This document shows, in pieces, positions 44,079-53,179 of a stretch of 64,000 bases of DNA (positions are counted from its first letter, which is position 1; the number at the start of each line of letters is the position of its first letter). Under the pieces are notes generated by a model. That model saw only the letters and a program-made list of their open reading frames with translations. It was not told the origin of the DNA and made no database searches. The stretch comes from Prevotella melaninogenica. GTDB lineage: Bacteria > Bacteroidota > Bacteroidia > Bacteroidales > Bacteroidaceae. The position numbers and the translations under genes are program-made. The stretch spans positions 1 through 64,000 of the forward strand of contig NZ_CP072350.1 in assembly GCF_018127965.1 (NCBI RefSeq). The letters are read 5' to 3'.

Positions 44079-47000
44079 TAACCTCCGCACCTGTACGTCC
44101 GCTATACTCTGGCGCGTATGCACACTGCGCAGTGCAGGTTCCTGTCTGATAAACACCTGCTCGGTCAATATAATATTCTGTTTCAACGACATGCTTACCC
44201 TTAGCCATTTGATCAAAGTAGTAATTAGTCGTGTAATCCTTTGGAGCAATGTAATACCCCCAATGATAACCACTCAACTGACTAACAGGCTCAAGGCAGG
44301 CAGCACGCTTATCAACTACTTGTACGAAGTCATAATCACGGTCAGCAATGATCGTCAAACGGATACGCACCTTGTCACCAACTTTAAGAGTCTTCCCCCT
44401 CTTCAACAGTACACTATCAACCATTACCTCGCGCTTAATCTTCAAGCCAGATGAAGCATCAGAGATATCTGTTGACGTCTGGAAGAACTGTGCATAGACA
44501 GCACCCCAGCTTGTGCCAGTGCTTGTCTTGCTGATAACCAAATCATGACTTTCAGACGATTGGAAATCAACAGACTGCGTAGCTTTCACATAACCTAACC
44601 CTGCCGTAGGCTGTGTTGTCTGCAAAGGCTTATTATCAAGCATTAATGTAGCATGCTCTCCATTCTGCATCAACCAATTGCCATTGTTCATAAATGCCCA
44701 AATAGCATTCACTGAGTTCAATGGTGTATCCCAAGCCTGTGTACGCTTCTCCTGTAAGAGCCAACGCTGCATCTCAACAAGCGTCCTACCATCAGTAGGA
44801 GTAATGGTCTTTATCGCCTCGATAGCAGCCACCTCTGTTGGAATCTTATAATCACGCCAGCTGTAATAAGCGTTTTTAGAATCGAAATAACGTCCCTTCT
44901 CCTCCGTATAAACCGTATATTCCTTGATACTCTGGAGATATTCACGTGCCTTTTCAACCTTACCATACTGCTGAAGGATTACTGCAGTATTCGCTTTACC
45001 ATAGATAGTCAAGTCCGTAGGCCTCTTGGTCAGGCGATCGATGAGGTACTTTATGTCATTTGTAGCTCGGTCATGATAGAACAAAGCATTGGTGTAAAGA
45101 TAATCACAAAGGTCATCAGATGGGAAGAGTATCGTATTATATTTCTTCTCATCACGCTTCATTTCAGCCACACACTTAGCCACCTTCTTATCCATAAAAC
45201 GGAAAGAAGCGTTAATCATGTTTGTTACTTCTGGGCTTGGACTTGTAAGGTTCTGCAAACGAGCGAGTGTCTTGGTCACCGCAACCGTCATATACAGACT
45301 TCCCCTCATTCCTTGCCACCAAGAGAACGAACCATCAGAGTTTTGCAGTTTCTTTAGACTTGAGAATGTTGATGTCAATTTGTTCTGCAACTGATTCTCA
45401 TCGAAGAAGCGCACGAGTTGCTGTTTCTGTTCGCTTTCATTCTTAGCATCCATCACCCAAGGAGTTTCATCAAGTGTCAAAGACTTGAGTTCTTGGTTCT
45501 TCTCCAAAGCCGACATCATTGACGTTTCCTTACCTGTTTCCTTCTTCCATTGCTCGATTGTCTGCTTAATCGATGGAGAAGTACTCATGATCTGCTTACC
45601 CAAACGATTTGCATAATAAGCCGAAACAAGACTGATAGCATTCTTTTCATTTGCATCTGCGACATAAGGCAATGCCTGAATCATCAGCCAATTAGGGTTA
45701 TTGGTGTACTCTACTGTCAGCTTTTGGTCTGTACTCTTCTTTGGGAAAAGCTTACCAACATTAATCGTCTTAACCCCTGCATCATTCTGTGTGAATGGAT
45801 AGGTGTTTGTTACATACTCCTTATTCTGAAGTACTGAGAGGTAATGTTGCTCACCATCAGAGAAGCCATCGCCCTCAACCGTGAAGCGAACAACAAGCAA
45901 GGACTGGTCAGCTGTAAGCTTATTTGCATTCTGTGCTAATAAAGAAGCTAAGCTATAAGTTGCGGAACCACTCCCCTGCGCTTTCAAAACAACAGCTTTA
46001 CTATCCGTAAAGAGCACCTTCTCTGTTGCAGGGTCAAGGATTTCAACCTTTGCTTTTGCTTTGATATCCTTCTCAGACTGATTAAACAAACGAGCAGAAA
46101 CCATTGCTTCGTCACCCATACGTACAAAGCGAGGCATATTAGGCTGCACCATCAAGGTCTTCTGAGCAACGATATCATCAGAAAGGAAGCCATTGTTCAT
46201 ATCCTCATCGTGTGCCAATCCCATGAAGCGCCACGTTGTAAGGCTCTCTGGAAGCGTAAACTTAATACTTACATTACCCTTCCCATCTGTCTGCAACTGT
46301 GGATAGAAGAAGGCTGTCTCATTAAGATTCTCACGCATAGAAGGCTTTACATTCTTCGGTTCGTCCTTCTCTTGTTTTATCTCCTCATCTTTCTTTACTA
46401 CAGGAGCTGTAAATTTCGCTTTCGTTTCCTTAGTAGGTCCAAAGCCAACCTTAACGACCTCATTCATAGAAGACTCCTTTGCCAAAGCCATTGACTTAAC
46501 GGCACGTGTCATGCTTACCATTCGGTCTGATGTTGCTGAATAAATATAAGCATCTGGCGTATCATAATCTTCTAAGAAGCGACTATCAAATCTCGAGAAC
46601 GACAACCAGTCTACATCAAAAGGTTTGATATTAGCTTCCCATGAAAGACCCAAACCTGAATAGTTCGAACTCTCCCAGTTAACAGATGTATAGTTAAGCG
46701 AGAAGAAGTTGCCTAAGTTCCATGAATTAGACAAGAACTGATCAAGACTCTTGTCATAAAGCGTTGCCATCAGTTGAGCATTGGCAGCCTTACCATCAGG
46801 ACGATTAATCGTTACTGTCCATTCCTCCTGCTGTCCAGGGATAAGTTTATTACGGAAGGTCTTCCATTTCACAATTAAGCTTTTATCTGGTAACGGACGC
46901 ATAATCCTCTCTGAATGGCTATACAGAATGCCATTCTTTACCCAAGCATAATTAAGAAATATCTCATCACCATACTCTTCCTTATATACAAACTTGCGTG

Positions 47001-49608
47001 TCTGTATACTATTGCTTTGATTGAAAGAACCTGTTTCAATCACTTTATTACCTGAGAAGATAGAATAAACAACATACTGATTCTCATCACTTGAACCCAC
47101 CTGCATATAGATAGGACCACCATCGTGAGGGAATTGGTTTCCACTCAGATAGAACCAATCATGTGTCTCAATAACCGGACGCTTATCCTCAAAAGAAAAG
47201 ACGACAAAGTCCTCATCTATCGTATCTGTTCCGCAAATAGCATGTAGACGATAAGCATCAGAAGACAAACTCTTTATAGCAACATTCTCATTTGCCTTTG
47301 CTGCCTTGTAATCGCTATAAACATAATTATTCTTATCCTTCTGCTGTGCCACAATTACATACTTCACTGTTCCATCAACAGGAGATCCAGCAGCATTCAG
47401 ATAATTAAACTTAATCGTTTTAAGACTGTCACGCAGATTCTTCTCAGGAATATTGCAAGAAAGACTTGCCTCCTTTGTTCCTAATGGCAATGAAGCAAAA
47501 CCGTCATGTGTCTCACCTGCGGCATCGGTCACCGAAGCCTCAACGCTGAAGTTATAGAAAAGTGAACGATAACCCTTACCAGACTTCAGTTCTTTCTTGG
47601 CTTTGTCAGATAAGACAAAAGGTACGGTAACAACAAACTCTCCCTTGTCGTCTGTGACAACATCTTGTTCGTTCACTTCCTCACTGCCTTCATAGAAGCG
47701 ACACCAATAGCTTATATTACGTGTAACGACATAATGCACCTTTGCACCTTGTACAGGTACACCAGCAAAACTCTTGGCACGACCAATCAACTTGATAGAA
47801 TCACCGACAGCATACTTCTCCTTATACTCGTCAAAGTTTACATCAAACGTTGGACGCTTATACTCATCTACTTGAAAACGCTTAGATCCTTTTGTTCCAA
47901 AATCAGCATAAATAGAGAAACTACCTGTCAGTCCACTTGTTGGAAGATTAAAGTCTGCTGCAGCAGTACCGAAACGGTCTGTGGTTACTGACTTACGTCC
48001 AATCTCCTTATAATTGGCATCTTTCAAAACCATATCAAAGGTTTGTCCGTCTGCAGCCTTGGTCTTATAGTCTTGCTTTGTGTTCTGATAAGCAATGACA
48101 GATGCGTGCACCGTCTGTCCGAGACGATAGATACCTCTATCCGTGAAGACCTGAGTTACCATATTGTCATAGTTCACCTTGTCGTAGTCATACGACCCCT
48201 CCAGTTGAGTTTCTTCAAAGGCTTTATCCTTATTCGTAAAGACATAGATGTCAGGGGTAGTTCTTTCCGAGTCAAAGATGACCTCTCCATTCTTGTTCGT
48301 AACCAGTTTCTTAACGATAGAAGGCTTATCATTATAATTTGGATAGGTAGCCTGAACCGTTGCATTTGCTACTGGTTGACCATCCACAACATTGACAACA
48401 ACATACCGTGCTTTCTTCTTTGGCTGTAGCTCGCTCATTACATAGAGGTCACTAACATAGTAGAAAGCATATTCTGGTGTAAAATTCTTTTTAGGCGTCT
48501 CTACCTTAATGAGGTAAACACCCAAAGGTAATGTAGGCATTAAGAAAGAGTCTTTCACCTCTTCATAATCCTTATGACCAGTGAAAGTACGGGTTATCGT
48601 CTGCGTTGTTGCAGGCAACAGACTTGCCTTCAACTTAGCTATGTCGTCTTTATCTCCAAGACTGAGAGAATGATTACCTGACAGTTTCGTACGCGTAACC
48701 GTTACGATTACATCTGAAACATTGCGCGTATTCAACTTAACCCAGTTATTCTTCTCCGTCGAACTAACATTACGCTTATTGAAACTCACTTCAAACATCG
48801 GTCTTGTCAGTTCTGCACGAGCATTACGTAATGATATGATTCTATTCCATGATGCCCAACGGACAAGTGCATTATCAATATAGGCTATCTTTTCCTCAAC
48901 CGGAGTATCTTCTCCCATACAAGTATAACGCTTCAACGCAACTTCTCCACATATCGGTAAGTCGCTATACGCCTGCATGAGTGAGTCGAGCTTTGGAATA
49001 CTCTCTTTCTCCTCCTTTATTCCCATCAATGCCGTGTAGCAAGCTGCCTCACGGTTTCCAACGCTTTTATAATAGCTATGCAGTTTGTCGTAGTTACCCA
49101 CTTGCATACCAATAACATGCAACAGGTCACCCTTAAAGATATCATCGTTCTTACCTATCTTTATCAAAGGCTTAAAGTCGGCTGCTTTCTGACTTGCCAG
49201 TAGAGAAGGGTTAGCAAGTGCCTTCTTGAAGTATTCGTCAGCATTTCCACTTTCTTCATTCCGTCCTATCACACCCAAGATACAGTTGTAGACAGCCGAC
49301 AAGACTTCATCTTTCCCTTCTACCATCTTTGCCTTTGCCTTCAATCGCTTTAACTCTACCTCAGCAGAGTCGGGTGCAATCTCTGTCTGTAACCTTGATG
49401 CTAACAGACTTGCTGCCAAGATTTGCCCATAGGCTTTCTCTTTCTGTGCTTTCTGTTCAATCTTCTTTAACAAGCTGATTTGTGTCTTTGGTAAGTCCTT
49501 TTGCTCAGCTTGATTTACTTGTTGCCATAAGGCATCGAAGCTCTGTGCTGTTACTGTAATTGGCAACAACAGAAATATAATTGATAAAATGATAAGTGGT
49601 TTCTTCAT
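44062..49608 (-). CDS. alpha-2-macroglobulin-like protein without thioester
   Basis: This protein of about 1848 residues has a signal peptide (KKPLIILSIIFLLLPITVTA). A helical N-terminal region precedes MG-type beta domains (VFTDRGIYRLGQTVHASVIA is the bait/MG motif; YPQLQTDGKGNVSIKFTLPE starts the ANA/alpha-2-macroglobulin region). In the position where YPYxCxEQ is expected the sequence reads QALPYVADANEKNAISLVSA, so there is no reactive thioester. The thioester-domain helical fold follows (SFSWWQGMRGSLYMTVAVTK). The last 100 residues end in YAPEYSGRTGAEVIRVDK. It is probably an envelope protease-trap or surface adhesion protein. I prefer ATG 49608, which has AGAGAG before it; ATG 49620 is 12 bases upstream. 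A -7 element TATCTTTG lies at 49631-49638. Confidence 0.88.
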   Translation of the reverse strand: MKKPLIILSIIFLLLPITVTAQSFDALWQQVNQAEQKDLPKTQISLLKKIEQKAQKEKAYGQILAASLLASRLQTEIAPDSAEVELKRLKAKAKMVEGKDEVLSAVYNCILGVIGRNEESGNADEYFKKALANPSLLASQKAADFKPLIKIGKNDDIFKGDLLHVIGMQVGNYDKLHSYYKSVGNREAACYTALMGIKEEKESIPKLDSLMQAYSDLPICGEVALKRYTCMGEDTPVEEKIAYIDNALVRWASWNRIISLRNARAELTRPMFEVSFNKRNVSSTEKNNWVKLNTRNVSDVIVTVTRTKLSGNHSLSLGDKDDIAKLKASLLPATTQTITRTFTGHKDYEEVKDSFLMPTLPLGVYLIKVETPKKNFTPEYAFYYVSDLYVMSELQPKKKARYVVVNVVDGQPVANATVQATYPNYNDKPSIVKKLVTNKNGEVIFDSERTTPDIYVFTNKDKAFEETQLEGSYDYDKVNYDNMVTQVFTDRGIYRLGQTVHASVIAYQNTKQDYKTKAADGQTFDMVLKDANYKEIGRKSVTTDRFGTAAADFNLPTSGLTGSFSIYADFGTKGSKRFQVDEYKRPTFDVNFDEYKEKYAVGDSIKLIGRAKSFAGVPVQGAKVHYVVTRNISYWCRFYEGSEEVNEQDVVTDDKGEFVVTVPFVLSDKAKKELKSGKGYRSLFYNFSVEASVTDAAGETHDGFASLPLGTKEASLSCNIPEKNLRDSLKTIKFNYLNAAGSPVDGTVKYVIVAQQKDKNNYVYSDYKAAKANENVAIKSLSSDAYRLHAICGTDTIDEDFVVFSFEDKRPVIETHDWFYLSGNQFPHDGGPIYMQVGSSDENQYVVYSIFSGNKVIETGSFNQSNSIQTRKFVYKEEYGDEIFLNYAWVKNGILYSHSERIMRPLPDKSLIVKWKTFRNKLIPGQQEEWTVTINRPDGKAANAQLMATLYDKSLDQFLSNSWNLGNFFSLNYTSVNWESSNYSGLGLSWEANIKPFDVDWLSFSRFDSRFLEDYDTPDAYIYSATSDRMVSMTRAVKSMALAKESSMNEVVKVGFGPTKETKAKFTAPVVKKDEEIKQEKDEPKNVKPSMRENLNETAFFYPQLQTDGKGNVSIKFTLPESLTTWRFMGLAHDEDMNNGFLSDDIVAQKTLMVQPNMPRFVRMGDEAMVSARLFNQSEKDIKAKAKVEILDPATEKVLFTDSKAVVLKAQGSGSATYSLASLLAQNANKLTADQSLLVVRFTVEGDGFSDGEQHYLSVLQNKEYVTNTYPFTQNDAGVKTINVGKLFPKKSTDQKLTVEYTNNPNWLMIQALPYVADANEKNAISLVSAYYANRLGKQIMSTSPSIKQTIEQWKKETGKETSMMSALEKNQELKSLTLDETPWVMDAKNESEQKQQLVRFFDENQLQNKLTSTFSSLKKLQNSDGSFSWWQGMRGSLYMTVAVTKTLARLQNLTSPSPEVTNMINASFRFMDKKVAKCVAEMKRDEKKYNTILFPSDDLCDYLYTNALFYHDRATNDIKYLIDRLTKRPTDLTIYGKANTAVILQQYGKVEKAREYLQSIKEYTVYTEEKGRYFDSKNAYYSWRDYKIPTEVAAIEAIKTITPTDGRTLVEMQRWLLQEKRTQAWDTPLNSVNAIWAFMNNGNWLMQNGEHATLMLDNKPLQTTQPTAGLGYVKATQSVDFQSSESHDLVISKTSTGTSWGAVYAQFFQTSTDISDASSGLKIKREVMVDSVLLKRGKTLKVGDKVRIRLTIIADRDYDFVQVVDKRAACLEPVSQLSGYHWGYYIAPKDYTTNYYFDQMAKGKHVVETEYYIDRAGVYQTGTCTAQCAYAPEYSGRTGAEVIRVDK

Positions 49609-49696
49609 ACTCTCTTTCATTTATTAATTGCAAAGATAATGCTTTTAAAGTAAAAAACGAAAGATGAGCTATGTATATTGTATAAGATGAATGCTA

Positions 49697-50317
49697 CTAC
49701 CGCACAATATAATTAAACTTATCAAAGTTTGTAAAGCCCATTTTTTCCAACTGTTGCTGGCTTCGCTGGCGGTCTTCATCTGTGTTATATTCAGGTATCA
49801 AGGGTAGACGGATGATTACCTTATCAGCATATCCGTTCGCTGCTAACCATTGAAGATTACTGATTACCTGCTTATTCTCTTTACATCCATATGCTTTGTA
49901 GATATCAGGGTTCATATCCTTTATATCTACATACCACATCTGCACCAACGAGGCAATAGCTTTGACATTCTCAAGCGGTACGTTGAGCGATGTCTCTATT
50001 GTCAACTTCCATTCGGGATTCATTATCTCGGCAAAGGCTTTAATGAAGTCTGAACGTAAAAGGGGTTCACCACCGCCAAAACAGATACCGCCACCCGTTG
50101 CCACAAAGTAAAGATCGTCTATCTCCACCTCACTATATAACTCACCGGGTGTCAGCCTGCACCATACACCATCAGCCTGCAAGCACTGAGCATTTAAGCA
50201 GTACTGGCAATGAAGCGGACAACCATGAAAGCCTACCAATGTTGTTACGCCTTCGCCATCCGTGGTGAGCCTGTGCCGATTAATGGCAATAAACGGTGCT
50301 GTTATTTCTGATTGCAT
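49697..50317 (-). CDS. small radical SAM protein, activase-like
   Basis: This 206-residue radical SAM enzyme lacks a SPASM or other C-terminal cluster domain. The cluster motif is GFHGCPLHCQYCLN (CxxxCxxC), followed by GGGICFGGGEPLLRSDF (SAM-binding GGE region) and WYVDIKDMNPDIYKAYGC. This is the compact build of glycyl-radical-enzyme activases such as PflA and of some small peptide-modifying enzymes. No glycyl radical enzyme is in the window. It overlaps the upstream cysteine-domain gene by 16 bases and is the last gene of that operon, so its partner is probably encoded there. The reaction and substrate are unknown. Confidence 0.82.
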   Translation of the reverse strand: MQSEITAPFIAINRHRLTTDGEGVTTLVGFHGCPLHCQYCLNAQCLQADGVWCRLTPGELYSEVEIDDLYFVATGGGICFGGGEPLLRSDFIKAFAEIMNPEWKLTIETSLNVPLENVKAIASLVQMWYVDIKDMNPDIYKAYGCKENKQVISNLQWLAANGYADKVIIRLPLIPEYNTDEDRQRSQQQLEKMGFTNFDKFNYIVR

Positions 50318-51003
50318 TTCTCTTTATGTGATTGAGGAGCTGTGCTATCGGCTAATTCTTTCTCTAAATACTCCCTATCTATCTCCCCTACTTTGTCAAG
50401 AGAGGGTTCTAAACGGACAACTATATCATCAGGATTACGAATAGACTTCACTGCTATCACCTTATCTTCAAATCCATAAGATGAAAACACGAGGGTATCA
50501 TTACGATTAACCTGCAATACAAATCTTCCATCTTCGCCCAAAGACAGCCTCTTCTTACCTCCTAATAGCATAACATTAACTTCCGGAGCAGCCTTACCAG
50601 TAGATGAGTCGAGCACTCGTCCAATAATAACAATAGCATTCTTCAAATCTGCAGTGAGTGCTTTTGGTATCACTACTTTCTCACCCATAACTGGCGTATC
50701 AGTAGAATCCTGAGCTTTATTCTCAACATTGCAAGCTTTGGGAGTGTTCTGACATGATGTAAGCGGAACCGTAGCAACACAAAGACCAGCAGCCAAACCA
50801 GCCACTTTCATGCCCCACCCCTTGCGTTTCCGTTCTCTTAATTGCGTCTCTAAATAGCGTATCTCCGCCTCACAAGCAGGGCAAGTGCCTGCACACTCCC
50901 CTTCGTAATGACACTCCTTAGGCTGATAGCTGATACCATTCGCATCCGCTATCTGCTGTCGAATATCCTTTAATAGCTTACAAGTACTCTTTCCTTTCGT
51001 CAT
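50302..51003 (-). CDS. CxxxCxxC / carboxypeptidase-regulatory-like protein, paralogue 1
   Basis: This 233-residue protein starts with the shared domain KGKSTCKLLKDIRQQIADAN, then ECHYEGECAGTCPACEAEIR, with cysteine spacing C-x5-C-x3-C-x2-C. A hydrophobic segment (VAGLAAGLCVATVPLTSC) follows that ends in a lipobox-like LTSC, unlike its paralogues. The outer part is a beta-sandwich domain (IGRVLDSSTGKAAPEVNVML, then GEDGRFVLQVNRNDTLVFSS). The end SHKEKCNQK is the reduced form of the SHKEKNKKKCK tail of the others. It overlaps the radical SAM gene. Most diverged member of the array. Topology (N inside, beta domain outside) is inferred. Confidence 0.7.
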   Translation of the reverse strand: MTKGKSTCKLLKDIRQQIADANGISYQPKECHYEGECAGTCPACEAEIRYLETQLRERKRKGWGMKVAGLAAGLCVATVPLTSCQNTPKACNVENKAQDSTDTPVMGEKVVIPKALTADLKNAIVIIGRVLDSSTGKAAPEVNVMLLGGKKRLSLGEDGRFVLQVNRNDTLVFSSYGFEDKVIAVKSIRNPDDIVVRLEPSLDKVGEIDREYLEKELADSTAPQSHKEKCNQK

Positions 51004-51014
51004 AATACTAATCC

Positions 51015-51719
51015 TTACTTACACTTCTTTTTATTCTTCTCCTTATGCGTCTTCGGTTTATAAGTCCTATGACCATACACGTCATCGTAGTTCACAACGG
51101 TTACAAGCCCTCCTGCTATACCCGATAAATCAGAGACTTCCAATACAATAACATTATTATCAGAATGCAAAAGAGAGCTTACATGAACCTTTTGCGTCTT
51201 ATAACCGATATATGAAATAACCAACGAAGTGTCTGGTGGTAACTTCAAAGCAAACTGTCCATCTACGTTTGTAGCAACGCCCTTGTTTGTTCCGTCTATT
51301 ACAACAGAAGCACCTATCACTGGTTCTTTATTTTCTTCGTCTATGATCATTCCACGTACAACCACAGGTGATGCACATCCATCAGAAAGGTCTACTACCT
51401 TTATAGGGGCTTTCTTGGTTGTTTGTACAGGAGGGTTAGCCGTACTATCAGACTTAACACCTTGCGCAGCAGCTGTCATTGGCATTACCGTAGCGCAGAT
51501 ACCAGCAGCAATACCAGCCACCTTCATACCGAAGCCATTACCCTTACGTGCCTTTAACTCACGTTCAAGATAACGTATCTCCTCCTCACAAGCAGGGCAA
51601 GTACCTGCACAATCTCCCTTGTGATGACACTCCTTAGGCTGATAGCTGATACCATTCGCATCCGCTATCTGCTGCCGAATATCCTTTAGTAGCTTACAAG
51701 TACTCTTTCCTTTTACCAT
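51015..51719 (-). CDS. CxxxCxxC / carboxypeptidase-regulatory-like protein, paralogue 2
   Basis: 234 residues. The N-terminal cysteine domain (ECHHKGDCAGTCPACEEEIR) is followed by a helix (YLERELKARKGNG), a hydrophobic segment (VAGIAAGICATVMPMTAAAQ) and a beta domain with the carboxypeptidase-regulatory signature (VVRGMIIDEENKEPVIGASV, then TNKGVATNVDGQFALKLPPD, then SLVISYIGYKTQKV). This signature is the one found at the start of SusC-like proteins. The tail is THKEKNKKKCK. Its gap to the next gene is 11 bases with the same sequence as the other gaps in the array, which points to recent tandem duplication. Confidence 0.72.
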   Translation of the reverse strand: MVKGKSTCKLLKDIRQQIADANGISYQPKECHHKGDCAGTCPACEEEIRYLERELKARKGNGFGMKVAGIAAGICATVMPMTAAAQGVKSDSTANPPVQTTKKAPIKVVDLSDGCASPVVVRGMIIDEENKEPVIGASVVIDGTNKGVATNVDGQFALKLPPDTSLVISYIGYKTQKVHVSSLLHSDNNVIVLEVSDLSGIAGGLVTVVNYDDVYGHRTYKPKTHKEKNKKKCK

Positions 51720-51730
51720 AATGCTAATCC

Positions 51731-52441
51731 TTACTTACACTTCTTTTTATTCTTCTCCTTATGCGACTTCACCTTATAAGTCCTACGACCATATACATCA
51801 TCGTTATATACTGTCTTCACAACTGTAACAACTTCTCCAGTTAACTGACGTCCATCGGATTTAAGAATAATAACATTATTCTCTGAACCCAAAAGAGAAC
51901 TTACACGAACCCTTTGCTTTTCGTATCCTATTAAAGAAATAACCAACGAAGTGTCTGGTGGTAACTTCAAAGCAAACTGTCCATCTATATCTGTTGCAAC
52001 GCCCTTGCTTGTTCCGTCTATAAAAACAGCTGCCCCTATCACAGGTTCTTTATTTTCTTCGTCTATGATCATTCCACGTACAACCACAGGTGATGCACAT
52101 CCATCAGAAAGGTCTACTACCTTTATAGGGGCTTTCTTGGTTGTTTGTACAGGAGGGTTAGCCGTACTATCAGGCTTAACACCTTGCGCAGCAGCAGTCA
52201 TCGGCATTACTGTAGCGCAGATACCTGCAGCAATACCAGCCACCTTCATACCGAAGCCATTACCCTTACGTGCTTTTAATTCACGTTCAAGATAACGTAT
52301 CTCCTCCTCACAAGCAGGACAAGTACCCGCACAATCCCCCTTGTGGTGACACTCTTTGGGTCGATAGCTGATACCATTCGCATCCGCTATCTGCTGCCGA
52401 ATATCCTTCAGCAACTTACAAGTACTCTTTCCCTTTGCCAT
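51731..52441 (-). CDS. CxxxCxxC / carboxypeptidase-regulatory-like protein, paralogue 3
   Basis: 236 residues, nearly identical to paralogue 2 over the cysteine, hydrophobic and first beta parts. It then differs after GYEKQRVRVSSLLGSENNVI, where it has KSDGRQLTGEVVTVVKTVYN before the common DDVYGRRTYKVKSHKEKNKK end. The variable patch between the beta domain and the lysine-cysteine tail differs in every paralogue, so it may carry specificity. Complete frame. Confidence 0.72.
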   Translation of the reverse strand: MAKGKSTCKLLKDIRQQIADANGISYRPKECHHKGDCAGTCPACEEEIRYLERELKARKGNGFGMKVAGIAAGICATVMPMTAAAQGVKPDSTANPPVQTTKKAPIKVVDLSDGCASPVVVRGMIIDEENKEPVIGAAVFIDGTSKGVATDIDGQFALKLPPDTSLVISLIGYEKQRVRVSSLLGSENNVIILKSDGRQLTGEVVTVVKTVYNDDVYGRRTYKVKSHKEKNKKKCK

Positions 52442-52452
52442 AATACTAATCC

Positions 52453-53168
52453 TTACTTACACTTCTTTTTATTCTTCTCCTTATGCGATTTCGGTTTATA
52501 AGTCCTATGACCATATACGTCATCTTTACTGGTAGGTAGTGTAGTTATTGTTACAATGCCATATAACATTGCATCTCTATCTTCCTCAAGCACTATAACA
52601 TTATCATCAGAATGCAAAAGAGAACTTACATGAACCTTCTTTGTCTTGTATCCAATATATGAAATAACCAACGAAGTGTCTGGTGATAGCTTCAAAGCAA
52701 ACTGTCCATCAATATTTGTTGCAACGCCCTTTTTTGTTCCGTCTATTACAACAGAAGCACCTATCAATGGTTCTTTATCTTCTGCGTCTATGACCACATT
52801 CCACGTACAACCACAGGTGATGCACAACCATCAGAAAGGTCTACTACCTTTACATCGCCTTTCTTAGCTGTATTTACAGGACGATTAGCCGTACTATCAG
52901 ACTTAACACCTTGTGCAGCAGCAGTCATCGGCATTACCGTAGCGCAGATACCAGCAGCAATACCCGCCACCTTCATACCGAAGCCATTACCCTTACGCGC
53001 CTTTAACTCACGTTCCAGATAACGTATCTCCTCCTCACAAGCAGGGCAAGTACCTGCACAATCCCCCTTATGATGACACTCCTTAGGCTGATAGCTGATA
53101 CCATTCGCATCCGCTATCTGCTGCCGAATATCCTTTAATAGCTTACAAGTACTCTTTCCTTTTACCAT
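52453..53168 (-). pseudogene. CxxxCxxC / carboxypeptidase-regulatory-like gene, paralogue 4, frameshifted
   Basis: The N-terminal part (52788-53168) matches paralogue 2 up to CASPVVVRGM and then hits a stop. The C-terminal part (IDAEDKEPLIGASVVIDGTK onwards) continues in another frame from 52827. At the junction paralogue 2 has ATGATCATAG and this copy has ATGTGGTCATAG, a net gain of two bases at about 52793-52800. The rest, including the SHKEKNKKKCK tail, is intact. It could be a recent pseudogene, a slippage switch or a sequence error. Confidence 0.75.
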
Positions 53169-53179
53169 AATACTAATCC

